From Notamacropus eugenii (taxonomy: Eukaryota; Chordata; Mammalia; Diprotodontia; Macropodidae): a stretch of 64,000 nt of DNA. Of the stretch, positions 23,646 to 36,204 are shown piece by piece. The stretch covers positions 355,722,128 through 355,786,127 of the forward strand of contig NC_092873.1 of the NCBI RefSeq assembly GCF_028372415.1, given 5' to 3'. The position numbers and the translations under genes are program-made. The notes under the pieces are model-generated. The model was not told where the DNA came from, made no database searches, and worked only from the letters and a program-made list of their open reading frames with translations. The stretch's first letter is position 1; each line of letters opens with the position of its first letter.

Positions 23646-24159
23646 AGTGGTTCATTTAAATTGATGTTATTTCCTTTTATAATGATATGTACTAATGTAG
23701 AGCAAAATATATGAAAGTTTGTGGCTAAGTGACAGGTTTCTTTCTCCTCAAGGATGCAACAGGAATACCCTATACTGCTTCTGTTTGCTCTCTACTCCAT
23801 TCTTAGGGTGTTGGTCTAAGATCTATTGCACTACATTGAAATTCCTTCTGCTACTGTTTCAAAATGTAGACAGATTAAAATCAATTTATGTGTTTTTTTT
23901 CATCAGTTTATTTTAAAATTTAACATAAGCCATCCTGAAAAATTCATTTATTACAGTTTTAAAAAAATTTATAATGTTCTCCATTTTCTCAGTGATGCTA
24001 TTCTGTTATTCATTTTCCTTCACTGTGAATTTTTTTTGGGGGGGGTCTAGTTCTAACCATATATTATTCTTCAGGCTTTACTTTGCATTTTATACATCTT
24101 TCCAAGTATTTCTATACTTTGGATCTGTGAGCTGTTAGCCTTTTAACATTATTTGAGTT

Positions 24160-24412
24160 TGTTGTTGAATCATTTCAGCTACGTTCGACTTTTTGTGACC
24201 CCCATTTGGGGTTATCTTGCCAAAGATACAGGAGTGATTTGCCATTTCCTTCTCCAGCTCATTGATGAGGAAGCTGAGGCAAACAGGGTTAAGTGATTTG
24301 CCTGGTGTCACACGACTATTAGGTGTCTGAGGTGATATTTGAACTCATGAAGATGAGTCTTCCCGATTCTAAGACCAGTGCTCTATCCACTGCACTGCCT
24401 AGCTGCCCAACA
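24160..24412 (-). repeat. tRNA-derived marsupial-type SINE, antisense
   Basis: Reverse complement carries 'gcagtggatagagcactgg', 'gttcaaatatcacctcagac', 'aatggcaaatcactcctgta' and the tail with 'cacaaaaagtcgaacgtag'. Near full length. Confidence 0.85.
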
Positions 24413-24714
24413 TTATTTGAGTACCATTACAGGATTCGAGCCATCTCATGGTGTCCATACATGACTGGGCCATCTCCTTCTCTGAACTTACATCTCCTAG
24501 ATGATGTCCTTTATGTTGTTTGCCTATTATTGCCCAGTGTGTCACCTGATATTTCGGTCTTTGGACCAACTTGATGGGTTGGCCATCCAACTAAAAATCA
24601 GTTGGACAATAGGCATTTTTCATCCACTTGATTGTCCTTTGTGGATTATTAGATCAAACTCTTTTGGGTTATTGTGGATATCATTAAAAAAAGGAAGGAA
24701 GGAAGGAAAGAAAC

Positions 24715-24960
24715 AAGCATTTATTAAAGTGCCTACTGTGTTTTGGACACTTGTACTAAGAGCTTTACAAATATTTCATTTGATCCACACAACCACCCTT
24801 TGAAGTGGGTACTAATTATTATATTTTAAGATTTGAAGAAACTGAAGCAAATAGGTTAAATGACTTGTGCAGGATCACTCAACTAGTGTCTGAGGCTGGA
24901 TTTGAACTCAGGTCTCCTGACTCTAGGCCTGGACTTTATTCTATACACTTGCCACCTTGA
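24715..24960 (+). repeat. MIR-type SINE
   Basis: 'aagcatttattaaagtgcctac', 'aagagctttacaaatatttc', 'atgacttgtgcaggatcac', 'ggatttgaactcaggtctcc'. A small (GGAA)n tract precedes it. Confidence 0.75.
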
Positions 24961-25510
24961 TGTAATCAGCACTATGTCATCTACAAACTGTAGTGTCCAG
25001 AGGGCCTTCCCTTATGTAGGGAACTCATTTTCCATTTGGACTCTGTCCAGTAAATACTGTCCAATTTAGTGGCAAATACTTTCCTATATGTCTTTTGTTA
25101 ATAGGATTCTCTTCTTCTTCACATAACTCTTGAAGGGACTCCTCTCTTAATAAAAAGACCTAAAACAGAAAGGTATTTGCTACTAAATTGGACAATATTT
25201 ATTGAATAGAATCCAAGTGGAAAATGTATACTTTGGAGATAGCTTGTTGGAGGAGAGCCTTAAAAGTCGGTGTTTTGTTCGACTGAGTTAAATGCTTTTT
25301 AAAAAAATAATTAAAAAATAGAGTAAGATCTTATGTCCTTTATATTTTTAGTCTGTGAAGATGTGACCTGCTGTATAGAGAATTGTTTGGAAATCTTGCC
25401 TGTCCCTTATTGTTTACATTGAAGATTCTCTGGATACTTTTGTAGATCATCCTCATAATATTTTATAGAGAATAGAAAGTAGGCATGTGGTTGTATTGAG
25501 TTCTTCTTCT
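24960..25510 (-). mobile_element. RTE-type LINE fragment, antisense, with internal inverted repeat
   Basis: 'cactatgtcatctacaaact' and the following text resemble the antisense RTE reverse-transcriptase region, more clearly seen at 46.4-46.95 kb. It includes the 25,026-25,226 inverted repeat. Confidence 0.5.
25026..25226. repeat. Long inverted repeat: 60-nt arms, 85% identical, 81-nt spacer
   Basis: Left arm 25,026-25,085, right arm 25,167-25,226. I aligned them by eye: 51 of 60 positions match and all nine differences are transitions. Both arms carry GTCCAATTTAGT and CAAATAC. Confidence 0.85.
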
Positions 25511-25999
25511 GGTCTTTAGAATCCAACTCAGATGTCTTTACTTCCATTACCATCTCTTACATTCTTCCCAGCAGTCTTCTCCTTGACTTCCCTCCCTCCC
25601 ACCTCACCTATCTTTTTTTGCACTTACTTGGTCTATTTATCAAGTGTGTTTGGTTTTGTTTTTTTTTTTTTGTATGAAGGTATTAAAATCATTCTTGCTT
25701 GTCATTCTAGGATGTATTTTTTTAAGGGCTAGGATCTATTTTTATCTCCTTCAATACCTAGAACAGTGCTTTTCATTGAATTGAATATAGGCAGTTCAGT
25801 GTAAGTGATTATCAGTTCAGAGTGTTGCAGGAAAAAAACATTAATACTAATATTTAGTGTTTAGGTTCAAGTCTGTCAGAGACCATTTAATATTAATATT
25901 TAAGGATTTCTAGCTTGGGGAGATGTTCTTACTGGCAGAGTTCCTCATGCCCTCCAACATAATTTTCTTCCTCATGATGATATCAGGTAATATTTATAG

Positions 26000-28080
26000 G
26001 TTTCTTGTACCAGGAAAAGATCACAATATGTAAAAATATAATTTGAGTGAATATTCCAAAACAAGTGAGTACCAATCTCATTCTCTCCTGACCCACTCTT
26101 CTTCCTTAAATAAACCCAGGGACCTCTGGGACCTTCTCAAGGGATATCTCAATCCATCTCCATGGAGGAGAGGAGATTGACCTCAGATTTACACTTTGTT
26201 AGAAGGTTAGGTTACCGCCCTAGATGAGAGAAAGACTTAAATTTTTGTTCTACCTACTTTCCTAAAGGGAAAAGTCTAGAAGGAGTTTTAGGCTGGAGAG
26301 ACATTGTAAGTTTTGTAAAAGTGAGATTTTTTTAATATGCTTCCACAGGAATTTTACCAATTTTGAGATCAATGCCTTTCACAATTTATCATGGATTTGG
26401 TGCTATATGGCATGAAATATGGCAGCAGATTTTCTTATCTCAGAGTTATATGTAACTGCAAAAAACTTGAAATAGTCTAAATGTACCATAAATTAGGCAA
26501 TCATTAAATTGTAGTAATTTAATGTAATGATGTGCTGTAATTAAGATTGGCAAGTATGAGGAATACAGAGAAATCTGGAAAGACAATTTATTAAGAAACT
26601 TTTGGTCTAGATCTTTGATTTCATTGGTGTGGCAAACTCCATGCAGAAATTCTTTCTACCAGTGTAGATGAATAGCTGTTCTGTAAGCTTATATTCTTAG
26701 AGAGATGCCTAGGACACTGAGAGATTATGTTCCTTACCCAGGGGTCATATTGCCCAATAGGTGTCAGAGGCTAGACTTGAACACAGGTTTTTCCAAGGCC
26801 AGCCAGTGCTTTATCTACTAGGCTGAAGTGCCCCTTATAATGAAATAATGCAAAGTGGGCAAACAAAAAGCCAGAACTAGAAAAATAGAATTCTACATTA
26901 AGAACACATGAGGAAAATAAATGAGAATTCTGACTGTGAATTGCAGTAACTAAAATAGTGTTATAGCATTTTATGCATTGAAATGAATTAAATTTAGTTT
27001 GCATTACCATTCAGTATTAAGTTTTTAATAAGACATTTTGAAAAGAAAAAGTAGTACTCTCAGGCTGTTTTAATTTCAAAATTTGTAGTTATAAAAAGTC
27101 TTTTATTTTTAATCATTCTCTGACTTCTTTCAGTCCTTTCAAACTACTAACATGGCAGGTTTAAACCATGAAAATTAAGGGCCTGAGAATTTGGCTTAGG
27201 GTCAGTGACACTTAAGAAACACTTTCTTGGGATTTGGGGACTGCTAATTTGTCATCTCCTGCTGGTTAAGGAACAGAAAATCTGTTTGCTTTGTTTATTT
27301 GTATTCCTCCGGAGGCTTGTAAGACAGCACAGATGTTCATGTTATGAATTGGTGGATACAGTATGTTATCATAGGCCAAGTGTCTAGTAACACGTTTTAA
27401 CTACATGTTGGACATGCAAAAGATTGAGCTTGCAACTCAAAGAACATTATCATTCAGAATACATCAAAGCAGTTTTTCTGCTAATGTATTGCCTTTTGTT
27501 AAGTAACTGTCATTGTTTTTCTAAGTCCTGATGGGTTGACTTGATTTCCTACTTTTTTCAGTTGTCTCATTTTGCCTTTTTTTTCATAATTCAAAGTCAA
27601 ATGGATTTACCATTTGGAGTGCTAATGGCTTTAAGATATTAGAGAGTAGGAGAATAGATACTTTGACAAGGAAAGGCACATCTCTGTTACTTGATTTTTC
27701 TCTTCTAACTGGTTTGGGTCTTAATTCTGAGATAATATGTAACAGTCCATTCTATGTGAGGTTTGGGGCATCTTTCTTTCTCATCAACATATACTGTAGG
27801 TTGGGTTTTTTTTTGGTCCTTTTCATAAAGGAGGTTGTCATTAGGTAGTTTGTATCTACATCTAGCTGACTTTCTTAGGCATTCTTAACTCTGATGTTTC
27901 GACGTGACAGTGAAAGATGAAACATTAATTTGGGGGCTGACAAGTCCAGATATTTCTAGTTTGGAGTCATAACAGTCCTCCATAAATAATGATTTGGGAT
28001 TCATCCTGCTTCATGACAGCAGTTTTCTACCCAATCAACACAATTTCTTGGATCCTCTAAAGATGTTGGCTATTGGTACA
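26000..28080. other. WIPF2 intron 1 stretch with little recognised
   Basis: Apart from a MIR-like remnant at about 26,680-26,840 ('gacttgaacacaggttt...'), no exon, RNA gene or repeat is recognised. Confidence 0.4.
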
Positions 28081-29500
28081 GAATATATAAATTAAATGAG
28101 CGCAATAACCTAGTGTTTGATAAACCTAAAGATCCCAGCTATTGGGGCAAGAACTTATTATTTATTTGACTTCAAAAACTGCTGGGAAAACTAGAAAGCA
28201 GTCTGGCAGAAATTAGGCATAGACCAGCATCTCACTGAATACCAAGATAAGCTCAAGATGGGTACATCAGTTAGACATGAAGCGTGATAGAAGCAAATTA
28301 CATGAACATGAAAGAAATAACTTGTCAGAGCTATGGATAGGGGAAGAATTTAGGACCATAAAAGAGATAGAGAGGTTCTTAAGAGGTAAAATGAATAATT
28401 TTTATTACATAAAATTAAGTTTTTCACAAGCAAAGCCATTATAGCCAAAATTAGAAGAAAGTCAGGAAATTGGGAAAAATTTTTTATAAGTTTCTCTGAT
28501 AAAAGTCTCATCTCTCAAATATGTAAGGAATTAAGCCAAATTTAGAAAAATAAAAGCCCCATTGATAAATGGTTAGAGGATTATGAACAGGTGGTTTTCA
28601 GAGGAAGATATCAAAGCTATTAATACTCATATAAGAATGTTCTAATTCACTAATAATTAGTGAAATGCAAATTAAAACAACTCTGAGGTACTACCCTATA
28701 TCTGTCAGACTGGCTAACATAATAAAAAGGGAATATGACAATTGCTGGAGGGAATGTGGGAAAATAGGTACACTAGTTCACTATTAGTGGAGCTGGGAAC
28801 TGGTCTAGCCATTCTGAAGAATAATTTGGAACTATGCCCAAAAGGAAACTGCATACACCTTTTGACCCAGCAAAACTATATACTCCCAGGAAATCAAAGG
28901 AAAAGGAAAAGGACAGGGCACATACGTACCCAAAATATTTATAGCAGCTCTTTTTGTGGTGGCAAAGAACTGGAAATTGAGAGGATGTCCGTCAACTGGG
29001 AAATGGCTAAATACGTTGTATTATATGATTATGATGGAATACCACTGTGTTAAAAGAAATGGTGAAGGAATTGGTTTCACAAAAACATAGGAAGACTTGT
29101 ATGAACTGATGCAAAATGAAGTGAACAGAACTAGGTGAGCAGTGTACACAGTAAGACCAATATTGTAAAAAATAATCAACTATGAAAGACTTAGCTACCA
29201 GGGTCAAACAATAATCTACCACAGTTCCAAAGTATTTGTGATGGAAAATGTTATCTATCTCCAGATAGACAACTGATGGTCTCGGGGTGCAAATTGAAGT
29301 ATGTTTTTTTGGCTTTATTTTTCTTGCTTTTTGGGGGGAGAGTGTGTGTTAATAAGGGGACATGGCTAATGTGGAAATGTTTTGCATGACTTCATATGTA
29401 TAAGGGGTATCATTTCTTGCCTTGTCAATGAATGGGGAAGGAGCAATTAAGAGAAAATTTGGAACTGAAAATTAAAAAAAAATGTAATTAGGGAGGAAAA
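28080..29500 (+). mobile_element. L1 ORF2 C-terminus and 3' UTR, sense, decayed
   Basis: Encodes remnants of the L1 ORF2 end: VFDKPKDPSYWGKNLL near 28,120, NWKLRGCPSTGKW in spirit near 28,970-29,010, and MMEYH near 29,035. It is broken by stops. 'gaactgatgcaaaatgaag' and 'gaacagaactaggtgagcag' are the typical distal L1 strings of this genome. Confidence 0.8.
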
Positions 29501-31690
29501 ATATATGTGAAAGTAAAGAACTATTTAAAATTTAAGTAAACTATTGTAGTTGAGAGTAAAAAAAAATCTTGGCTGGTTTTGTTTTTCAGCCAGCTGTGTT
29601 TAATTGAAGATAAAGCCTAAAAGAGGGATCCTTTATGCTTATCTCTTCACTTGATTTACTACTTTTAAAAAAAATGATTGCTTTTTATAAAAATAGCATT
29701 TATAAGTTTATCTCTGCCCTCACCCCCCCTTGTAACAAAAACAGTTAAGCAAGTGAAATTGACACACAGTTCCACACCCAAAAAACCCCATCAACCAGAA
29801 TTCTGCTGAGAGAAAAAACAAGTTTCATCAGTCTTCTGATTAAAATTAGTTATTTACCTTAAACTGAATTTTTATATGTCTCTTGATTCTGCTTTCTTCA
29901 CACTACATAAGTTCATACAGATATTTCCTAGTTTTTCTGAACAACTCATATTTGTTGTTTCTTCCACAAAAAGTGCTTATTAATAACATGGGGCTTTCTC
30001 TCACCTCAGTCCCTCTCTGACTTCATTTTTGTTATATGCCTTGTAGTAGATAGACATCTGGGTCAATGACTTTTCTTGAAAAGTTCCAAATTGTTGGAAT
30101 GGTTGGATCAGTGTAAAACTCTACCACCAGTATGTATAAAAAGTTCCTGTCTTCTATAGCTCATTCAGCGTTGCTGGTTTGTGGTTTTTTTTCTTGTTTG
30201 CCAGTTTAATGTGAGGTGAAACTAGTTTTACAATATTCCTTTCTCTTGGTGATTTGTTGTAATATTTAGTTTGTTAATTGAATTTCTTCTGTTGATCATT
30301 TGTTCATATTTTTTGAACACTTATCTGGAAAATGGTTCTTAGTCTTATATTTTTGTATCAGTTTCTGGTAGCAGATTTTATTCTTGGTTATTTAATTAAA
30401 TCTTTTTTTCCCAATCTAGTTTCTCTTGCTTTTGTTTGTGCAAATGCATTTTAATCTTATGTTATTCATCTTTTATGACTACCTCTATCCTTTGGTTTAG
30501 AATTTTCTTACTTTCTTGTGAAAGGCATCTTTTTTCATTCTCCTTATCTCACCCCATTGTATGGGTGGTTTTTTTTTTAAACAGTAGGTTGAGAGTCCAT
30601 TCAGAACTTATTGTGGAAATAAGTGCAGATCTAAACATTTTCTGCAGACATGATCAGTTTTGTCAAATAAGGAGGGTCATGGTTTTAACAGTAGGTTCTG
30701 AATGGATGACTAGTGTCAACTTTAAAAATTACAGACTGGTGTTAAGAGATTCATAAGGTGCAGTCGAAGCAACTCATTCTGCAGGTGAGAAAAGTAGAGA
30801 GCTGTGGTCCTCAAAAAAAATATGAGGCAGCATCAGGTACCCTTTTGACAATCTGGTTTAATCTGTGATTTTCTTCTCAGAATGATATTTTTAAATGCAT
30901 AAAGTAAAATACATAAGATGACAAAGATTCATCAATTATATTAAAATAAATATGTAATATTCCCTATCCAAATTCATGAACCTCTTGAAATCTTAAGAAC
31001 CACTGGTCTAGGACAGGCAGATTGACCAGGAGTATATAGGGTATTTGTCCACAGTTCTGTGGAAATATAGTTTTAGCTAGTAGTCACCATAAAGTTCTTA
31101 GCTAGAAACTTTATAGTCTCATTCGATTATTAATTGATCATTGACTTTGCCTTTGGGCATACTTTGAGCCTTTCTTGATTAGTTGCAACTACCAGTAAGT
31201 ACCTTTGACCCCATTGTGCAGTTACAGGGCCATCTGGTTTGCAGTTTTCTCTTTGCTTAAACTTTAAAGGTGATGCTGTGGAGTCAGTGGGCCTTGCTGG
31301 ATGATATTCAGATTTAATTTTCAAATTGCCTTTGCAGTGGTAACTCCTAGTCCTGTCCTTCTTGAGAGACCCTTTTCCAGCTGTGGTTTATCTAATTGAA
31401 CACTTGGGTGGACCTCTTATTGATCTATAATAATTTTAAATGAGAGCACTTACTTGGCTTTTAGACTTTCCTCTTTAATCTGACACACACCATCTAAATT
31501 GACTACTTTGAGGAGGATCCTGGGAACGAGTAGCCTCATCTACTCTGGCACACTCATTTACCTCAAGGTTTTTCTATGGAACAAAAAAGATGAAAGTAGC
31601 ACAGTGATTTCTTAAGTAGTCTTATGCTGCAACTTTGTGTTTATTAAAGGAAAAAATATATATTTTCATAAATTCTTTGTAATATTTTTC
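29500..31690. other. WIPF2 intron 1 stretch with few recognisable features
   Basis: Possible degraded antisense L1 pieces at 29,640-30,600 ('gttcatacagatatttcc...', 'gtggaaataagtgcagatct') and one MITE copy (30,801-31,008). No exon seen. Confidence 0.35.
30801..31008 (+). mobile_element. Short DNA-transposon-like element, copy 2
   Basis: Interior 'caatctggtttaatctgtga', 'ttctcagaatgatattttta' and 'aagtaaaatacataagatga', ending 'tcttaagaaccactgg'. Same layout as the 6,380 copy. Confidence 0.55.
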
Positions 31691-31704
31691 TTCCTTGTCT
31701 CAAT

Positions 31705-32700
31705 CAGCCAAGAAGCACTTACTAAGCACCTTCTGTGTTCCAGGCACTGGGGATGCAAGTACAACAAATGAAACAATTCCTCCTTAAAAGGAGCTTACAT
31801 TCTAATGGGAAAGAAAAGTATATAAATAAGTATATGGAACATTGAGTTTGTCCTTCATTCTCTAAGATGATGACATGACTTGCAGTTAACTTTGGTCTGA
31901 GTGAGGGAGGGCTATGCAAGGTCACCAGCCTCACTTTCTCCTCCAGAGCCATGTGGGTCCAGTGTCCAGATATTCTTAAGGACAACTGGAGATGGCCCAG
32001 GATGCAGTGAGGGACCTTGGCCATTTTAGGCTAAGGTCTTAAATCACATTCTTTGAGTGAGGTACACATTCATGAATAGGCATCTTTAAGTAGTTACTTA
32101 AGGGATAGCCCCTTTACTTAAAAAAAAAAAAAATAAAACTGGGAGGGGAAGACCCTTTTGGTTTCAGGGAAAAGAGAAACAGTTACTATTTAGTAAATAC
32201 TAATGCAACATAATTGTAAATGAACAAATACAAAGTAGTTAACTGCAAGGTAGTTTGAGAGGAAGGGTGCTGGCTGTTGCCAGGATTGGGGAGGGAATCA
32301 GGAAAGGCTTCGTGCCAAAGATAAGCATCACCTTAAAGGCAGGGTGGAACTGGAGCTGGAGTGCATTTCAAACCTTTGGAATGGCCAGTGCCATACCCAG
32401 AGATGGAAATGTCTCGACCGAGAGGCTGTTTTGGCTGTATCACAGAGTGTGAGAGGAGTATTGTTCACTGAGGATGGTGGGAGCCAGGTTGTGAAGGGCT
32501 TTAAAAGCTAAGCATTGAAGTTTATATTTTATCCTAGAGGTAGTAGGAAGCCACTGGCAGCGGTGTGTAGGCTGGACTAGAGTTGTGAGACACTTGATGC
32601 AGTGAGATCAATTAGCAGGTTGTTGAAATAATCCAGCCTGGAGGTGATGAGAGTTTGAATTAAGGAGGTAACTGTGAGTGTTTATGGAGAGAGAACCCCA
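31705..32700 (+). repeat. L2-like LINE 3' region
   Basis: 'gcacttactaagcaccttctg', 'ccaggcactggggatgc', 'aaggagcttacattctaatg', then from 32,225 'aatcaggaaaggcttcgtgc', 'ggttgtgaagggctttaaaa', 'ttatattttatcctagaggt' and 'gaagccactggcag'. A short unrelated piece lies between. Confidence 0.65.
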
Positions 32701-32981
32701 GGATTTCCTCCTCTTCTAAAGATTTTAAATTTAAGTACTGATAGTGGGAATAATATTTATGCATTTATTCCTATAGGAACAACCAAAATTCCTACAGTAT
32801 TATTTCCTTTTTTTTAAATGTCTTATTACTGCATTTTGTCTTTGTATTGTAGTCATTTCTGGAATCAACCCTCCCATTCCACCTCGCCTTCTTGTGACAA
32901 GGATCAACAATTAGGGAAAAAAATTTGATGATGACTGCATCTCATAGTATATGAGATTGATATTCTTTCTAAGGAGACCAT

Positions 32982-33203
32982 AAGTTCTTTACCTTTTGTG
33001 TCGAGATCCTTTGGTAGTCTGGTGAAGCCTAAGAATCCCTTCTCAAAATCATACTTAAAAAAATTCATAATTGAAGGAAATGCTAAGTTCCAAATAGAGG
33101 TTACAGAGAAGAAAAATGTAATTTTTTTCCCCATCTAATTTTGTAGGAATCCCCCTGCATCTCAATACACTTTATCCACAGATCCCAGGTTAAGAACTCT
33201 TGC
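32982..33203 (+). mobile_element. Short DNA-transposon-like element, copy 3
   Basis: 'aagttctttaccttttgtgt', 'tttggtagtctggtgaagcc' and the end 'gatcccaggttaagaactct'. Terminal inverted repeats AAGTTCTTTACC / GGTTAAGAACTCT. Confidence 0.6.
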
Positions 33204-33584
33204 AGTTTTCCTTTGCCTCTCTTGCCTCTGTGGAGGGAGGGAATTAGGCTTCATGTTCATTCTCCAGGACTTTGCGTTGGTTTTTAGGTATTTAGAGCTT
33301 GATTTTCTTTTATTGTTATTGTCTTGCATAGTCTTTTGGTTCTGTTCATTTTGCTCTTCATTGGTTCACATAGCAATCTTGCCATGTTTCTCTGATTTCC
33401 TAATTTACCACACAGTAATATCTCATATTTACGTACTATGGTTTTTTCATGTGTTTGCCCATGGATAAGCACTTGGAAGCAGGAGTACAAACTGTGTGTA
33501 AAGATGTTTGCAAAGGCAGAATGGGGAACAGCAAAACTGGGCAGGTTGTTGTAAGCCAGGTTGTAAAGGACTCAATTTTTTAAA

Positions 33585-34275
33585 AATAGATTTTTATTGA
33601 TAACTTGATTTTTTTATTTCATTTTTACATTGCACTTTATAATATGATATGATATTACATTCCATCTGTAGTCCTCCCCTACCTAGAAATTCATCCCTTG
33701 TAAAAAAATTTTTTTTAAGAAGAGGAAAGAAATTATCAAAACTAATCACTATATAGAAAAATTTGAAGTATGTGCAATGCTCCACACAAGTGAAACCTTT
33801 GCCTCTGCAAAATAGGAAGGAAATGTCTTCTCATTTATTCCTTAGGGCCAATCTTTGTCCTTTATAATTTTTATAATTTTCTTTTTTAAAACTTGTTTTA
33901 TATTGCAGTTGTATCTATATTTTTCTTCTGACTCTACTTACTTCCCCTTGCATGAATTTGTGGAAGTCTTTCAAATACTTCTCTGTATTCATATTTGTTA
34001 TTTCTTGTGCTATAATAATACTCCATTACATTAATGTACCACAATTTATTTAATCATTTCTCAGTTGATGGACACCTGCTTTGTTTGCAGGTCTTTGCTA
34101 CCACAAAAAAAAAATGCTGTTATAAATATTGTGATGTATATAGTACTTTCCTTTTTATCATTAACTTCTTTGGAATATGTATTTAACAGTGGGATCTCTA
34201 GGTCAGAGGGTATGGACATTTTAGCTAGTTTATTTGCATAATTTCAAATTGCTTTCCAGAATGGTTGTATTAACT
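33585..34275 (-). mobile_element. L1 3' region, antisense
   Basis: 'tttattgataacttgattt', 'cattacattaatgtaccac', 'cagttgatggacacctgct', 'tctaggtcagagggtatgg' and 'ttgctttccagaatggttg' read antisense to L1 ORF2 end plus 3' UTR. Confidence 0.8.
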
Positions 34276-34279
34276 GTGA

Positions 34280-35735
34280 AGGACAGAGGAGTTGTTATTT
34301 GATCCTGGTGCACAAACATTTTTACAGGCAGTTGTCTTGCTGAGCGATGCCCTGGTCATGAACAGGAAATTGAAGCCCATGTCCATAATAAAACACTTAG
34401 AGATGCTCAGCCTTCTGGGGTGGCTATAGCTTCTCTCTGTACAAGGATCAAATGAGATGATGATAGTAATAGGAATATGTATGGTGCAACATTAAAGCAC
34501 TATTAAACGTGAATTAGTATTTAGGGATAGAAAAAGGGGCAGAAATTCAACTGAGTTGATAACATTATAGAATTTATTTTGAATCTTGAATTAAATTCTT
34601 AACATCTTAGTGAGTCAGTTTTCACTTATATTCATTTTGTTCTAGTGACACTTGATTTTTTGTACTACTAATTGGAATAAATATCTTCGAGTGGGAATTA
34701 TGGAAAATGGCCATCTCCTATCAATCAAACGCCATTGGAAAATGCTTGGTGTAGTGCTTAGCATGCTCATCTGTGGGGACATTTACCAGTGAATTATTTT
34801 ATGCCCTTGATCAGTAAATTTTGCCACCACTACTTACGTGGGTTAATGAAGCCATGGCAGGAGGACCTTCAGCTACTTACAGGGCTAGATTCAAACACTA
34901 AACAAAAACCTCATTCTTCGTTGTATCACTTTCTCCAGGAGCAACTGGCTTTATTTTCTGCTAAACATCTCCCAGTTACTAGACACAGTTAAAGGTTTGG
35001 TTAGGACCTATTTAGGATCAGAAGATTTTCGTCTTGGAAGGATGTAGAGCCATTTTTTTCTTTAAAGAAACAATTCTGCTCTACTCTTGACTTGCTTTGT
35101 ACACATCAGACATAGATCTCAGGAGGGGTGTATTGTTCTCTCTTGTTTTTCTTATGTTGGAAAGAAGTGGAATAGGATATTAAATAATTTGGTGTATGCC
35201 AATTAGGAGAGCTGAAGTGTAGTAAGTCAGTAGTTTTCCAGAATTCCTATACATCAAAAATTAATTGTTGCAAAACTTAGGAATCTCTTTCCAAAGATTT
35301 TGAAATCAGAACTGCCTAGTTTTTGAGGTCAGGTTCTCTTTCAATTCCCCTCCATCCCCTCCCCTTACAGGAGCCTAGTTGGGGTCAGGGCGCTTTTTTT
35401 TTTTTTTTTGGAGAAGGCCTCTTAGTGAATTAACAAAGCAGAGATAACAGCAAACATAGTTCAACTAAGGACTGCTAGTAAGTATAAGAAGATTAATTCT
35501 GGGGGATGTTAGGATTTTTAATTTATCTAATTTTAATTTACTTTATAATTTTATTGGTTATGGCATCTGAAGTGCTTTCTAGTCTATTTTGGTTAATCTA
35601 AAATAAATCAGATTCTCTGTTTCTTAAATACGTTGTCAGGTTAGTGCCTTTGTGCTGAGAAGTCTCCTGTACTTGAGAAGGATAGAATATTTGGAACAAT
35701 ATTAAGTTGAGTTGAGGAAACGAATTTGATAATCA
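34280..35735. other. WIPF2 intron 1 stretch with nothing recognised
   Basis: A T-rich run (35,393-35,410) is the only obvious feature. No exon or RNA gene seen. Confidence 0.4.
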
Positions 35736-36105
35736 GGAAGCATTTATTGAGCACCTACTAGGTACTAGGGCACCTAGCACAGTGCCCATGGAGTGCTGTA
35801 CCTGGAGTCAGGAATACTCATCTTCCTGAGTTCAAGTCGGGCTTCAGACACTTAGTAGCTATGTGACCCTGGGTAAGTCACTTAACTCTGTTTGCCTCAG
35901 TTTCCTCATCTATCAAAGAACTGAGCTGGAGAAGAAAATGGCAAACCACTCCAGTATCTTTGCCAAGAAAACCTCAAATAGGGTCATGAAGAGTCAGACA
36001 CGATTAAAATAACTGAACATGTGCTAGGCAATGCCAGGCACTGGGAAAAGAGACAAATCTGAATAGTCCCTGTCTTTAAGGAACTTGCATTCTGTTGGGA
36101 CATTT
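35735..36105 (+). repeat. L2 tail with a SINE inserted in it
   Basis: 'catttattgagcacctactag' at the left and 'caggcactgggaaaagagac' plus 'aaggaacttgcattctgttg' at the right are the two halves of one L2 3' end. The SINE at 35,780-36,018 separates them. Confidence 0.65.
35780..36018 (+). repeat. tRNA-derived marsupial-type SINE, near full length
   Basis: 'ctggagtcaggaatactcat', 'tgtgaccctgggtaagtcac', 'cctcagtttcctcatctatc', 'ggcaaaccactccagtatct' and 'gagtcagacacgattaaaat' in canonical order. Confidence 0.88.
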
Positions 36106-36204
36106 GATCTTTTGTGGTGCAGAAACACTTTTAAAGGAAGAAAGTCATTGATTTAGAGCTAGAGGAGAATGTTAGGAGAAATCTAGTCCTACCTTCTCAT
36201 TTTA

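Noticed and set aside
24160..24412. tRNA-like sequences in SINEs (also 16,083, 35,780 and 58,746)
   Set aside because: They are SINE heads with diverged A/B boxes and no cloverleaf I can support as a functional tRNA.
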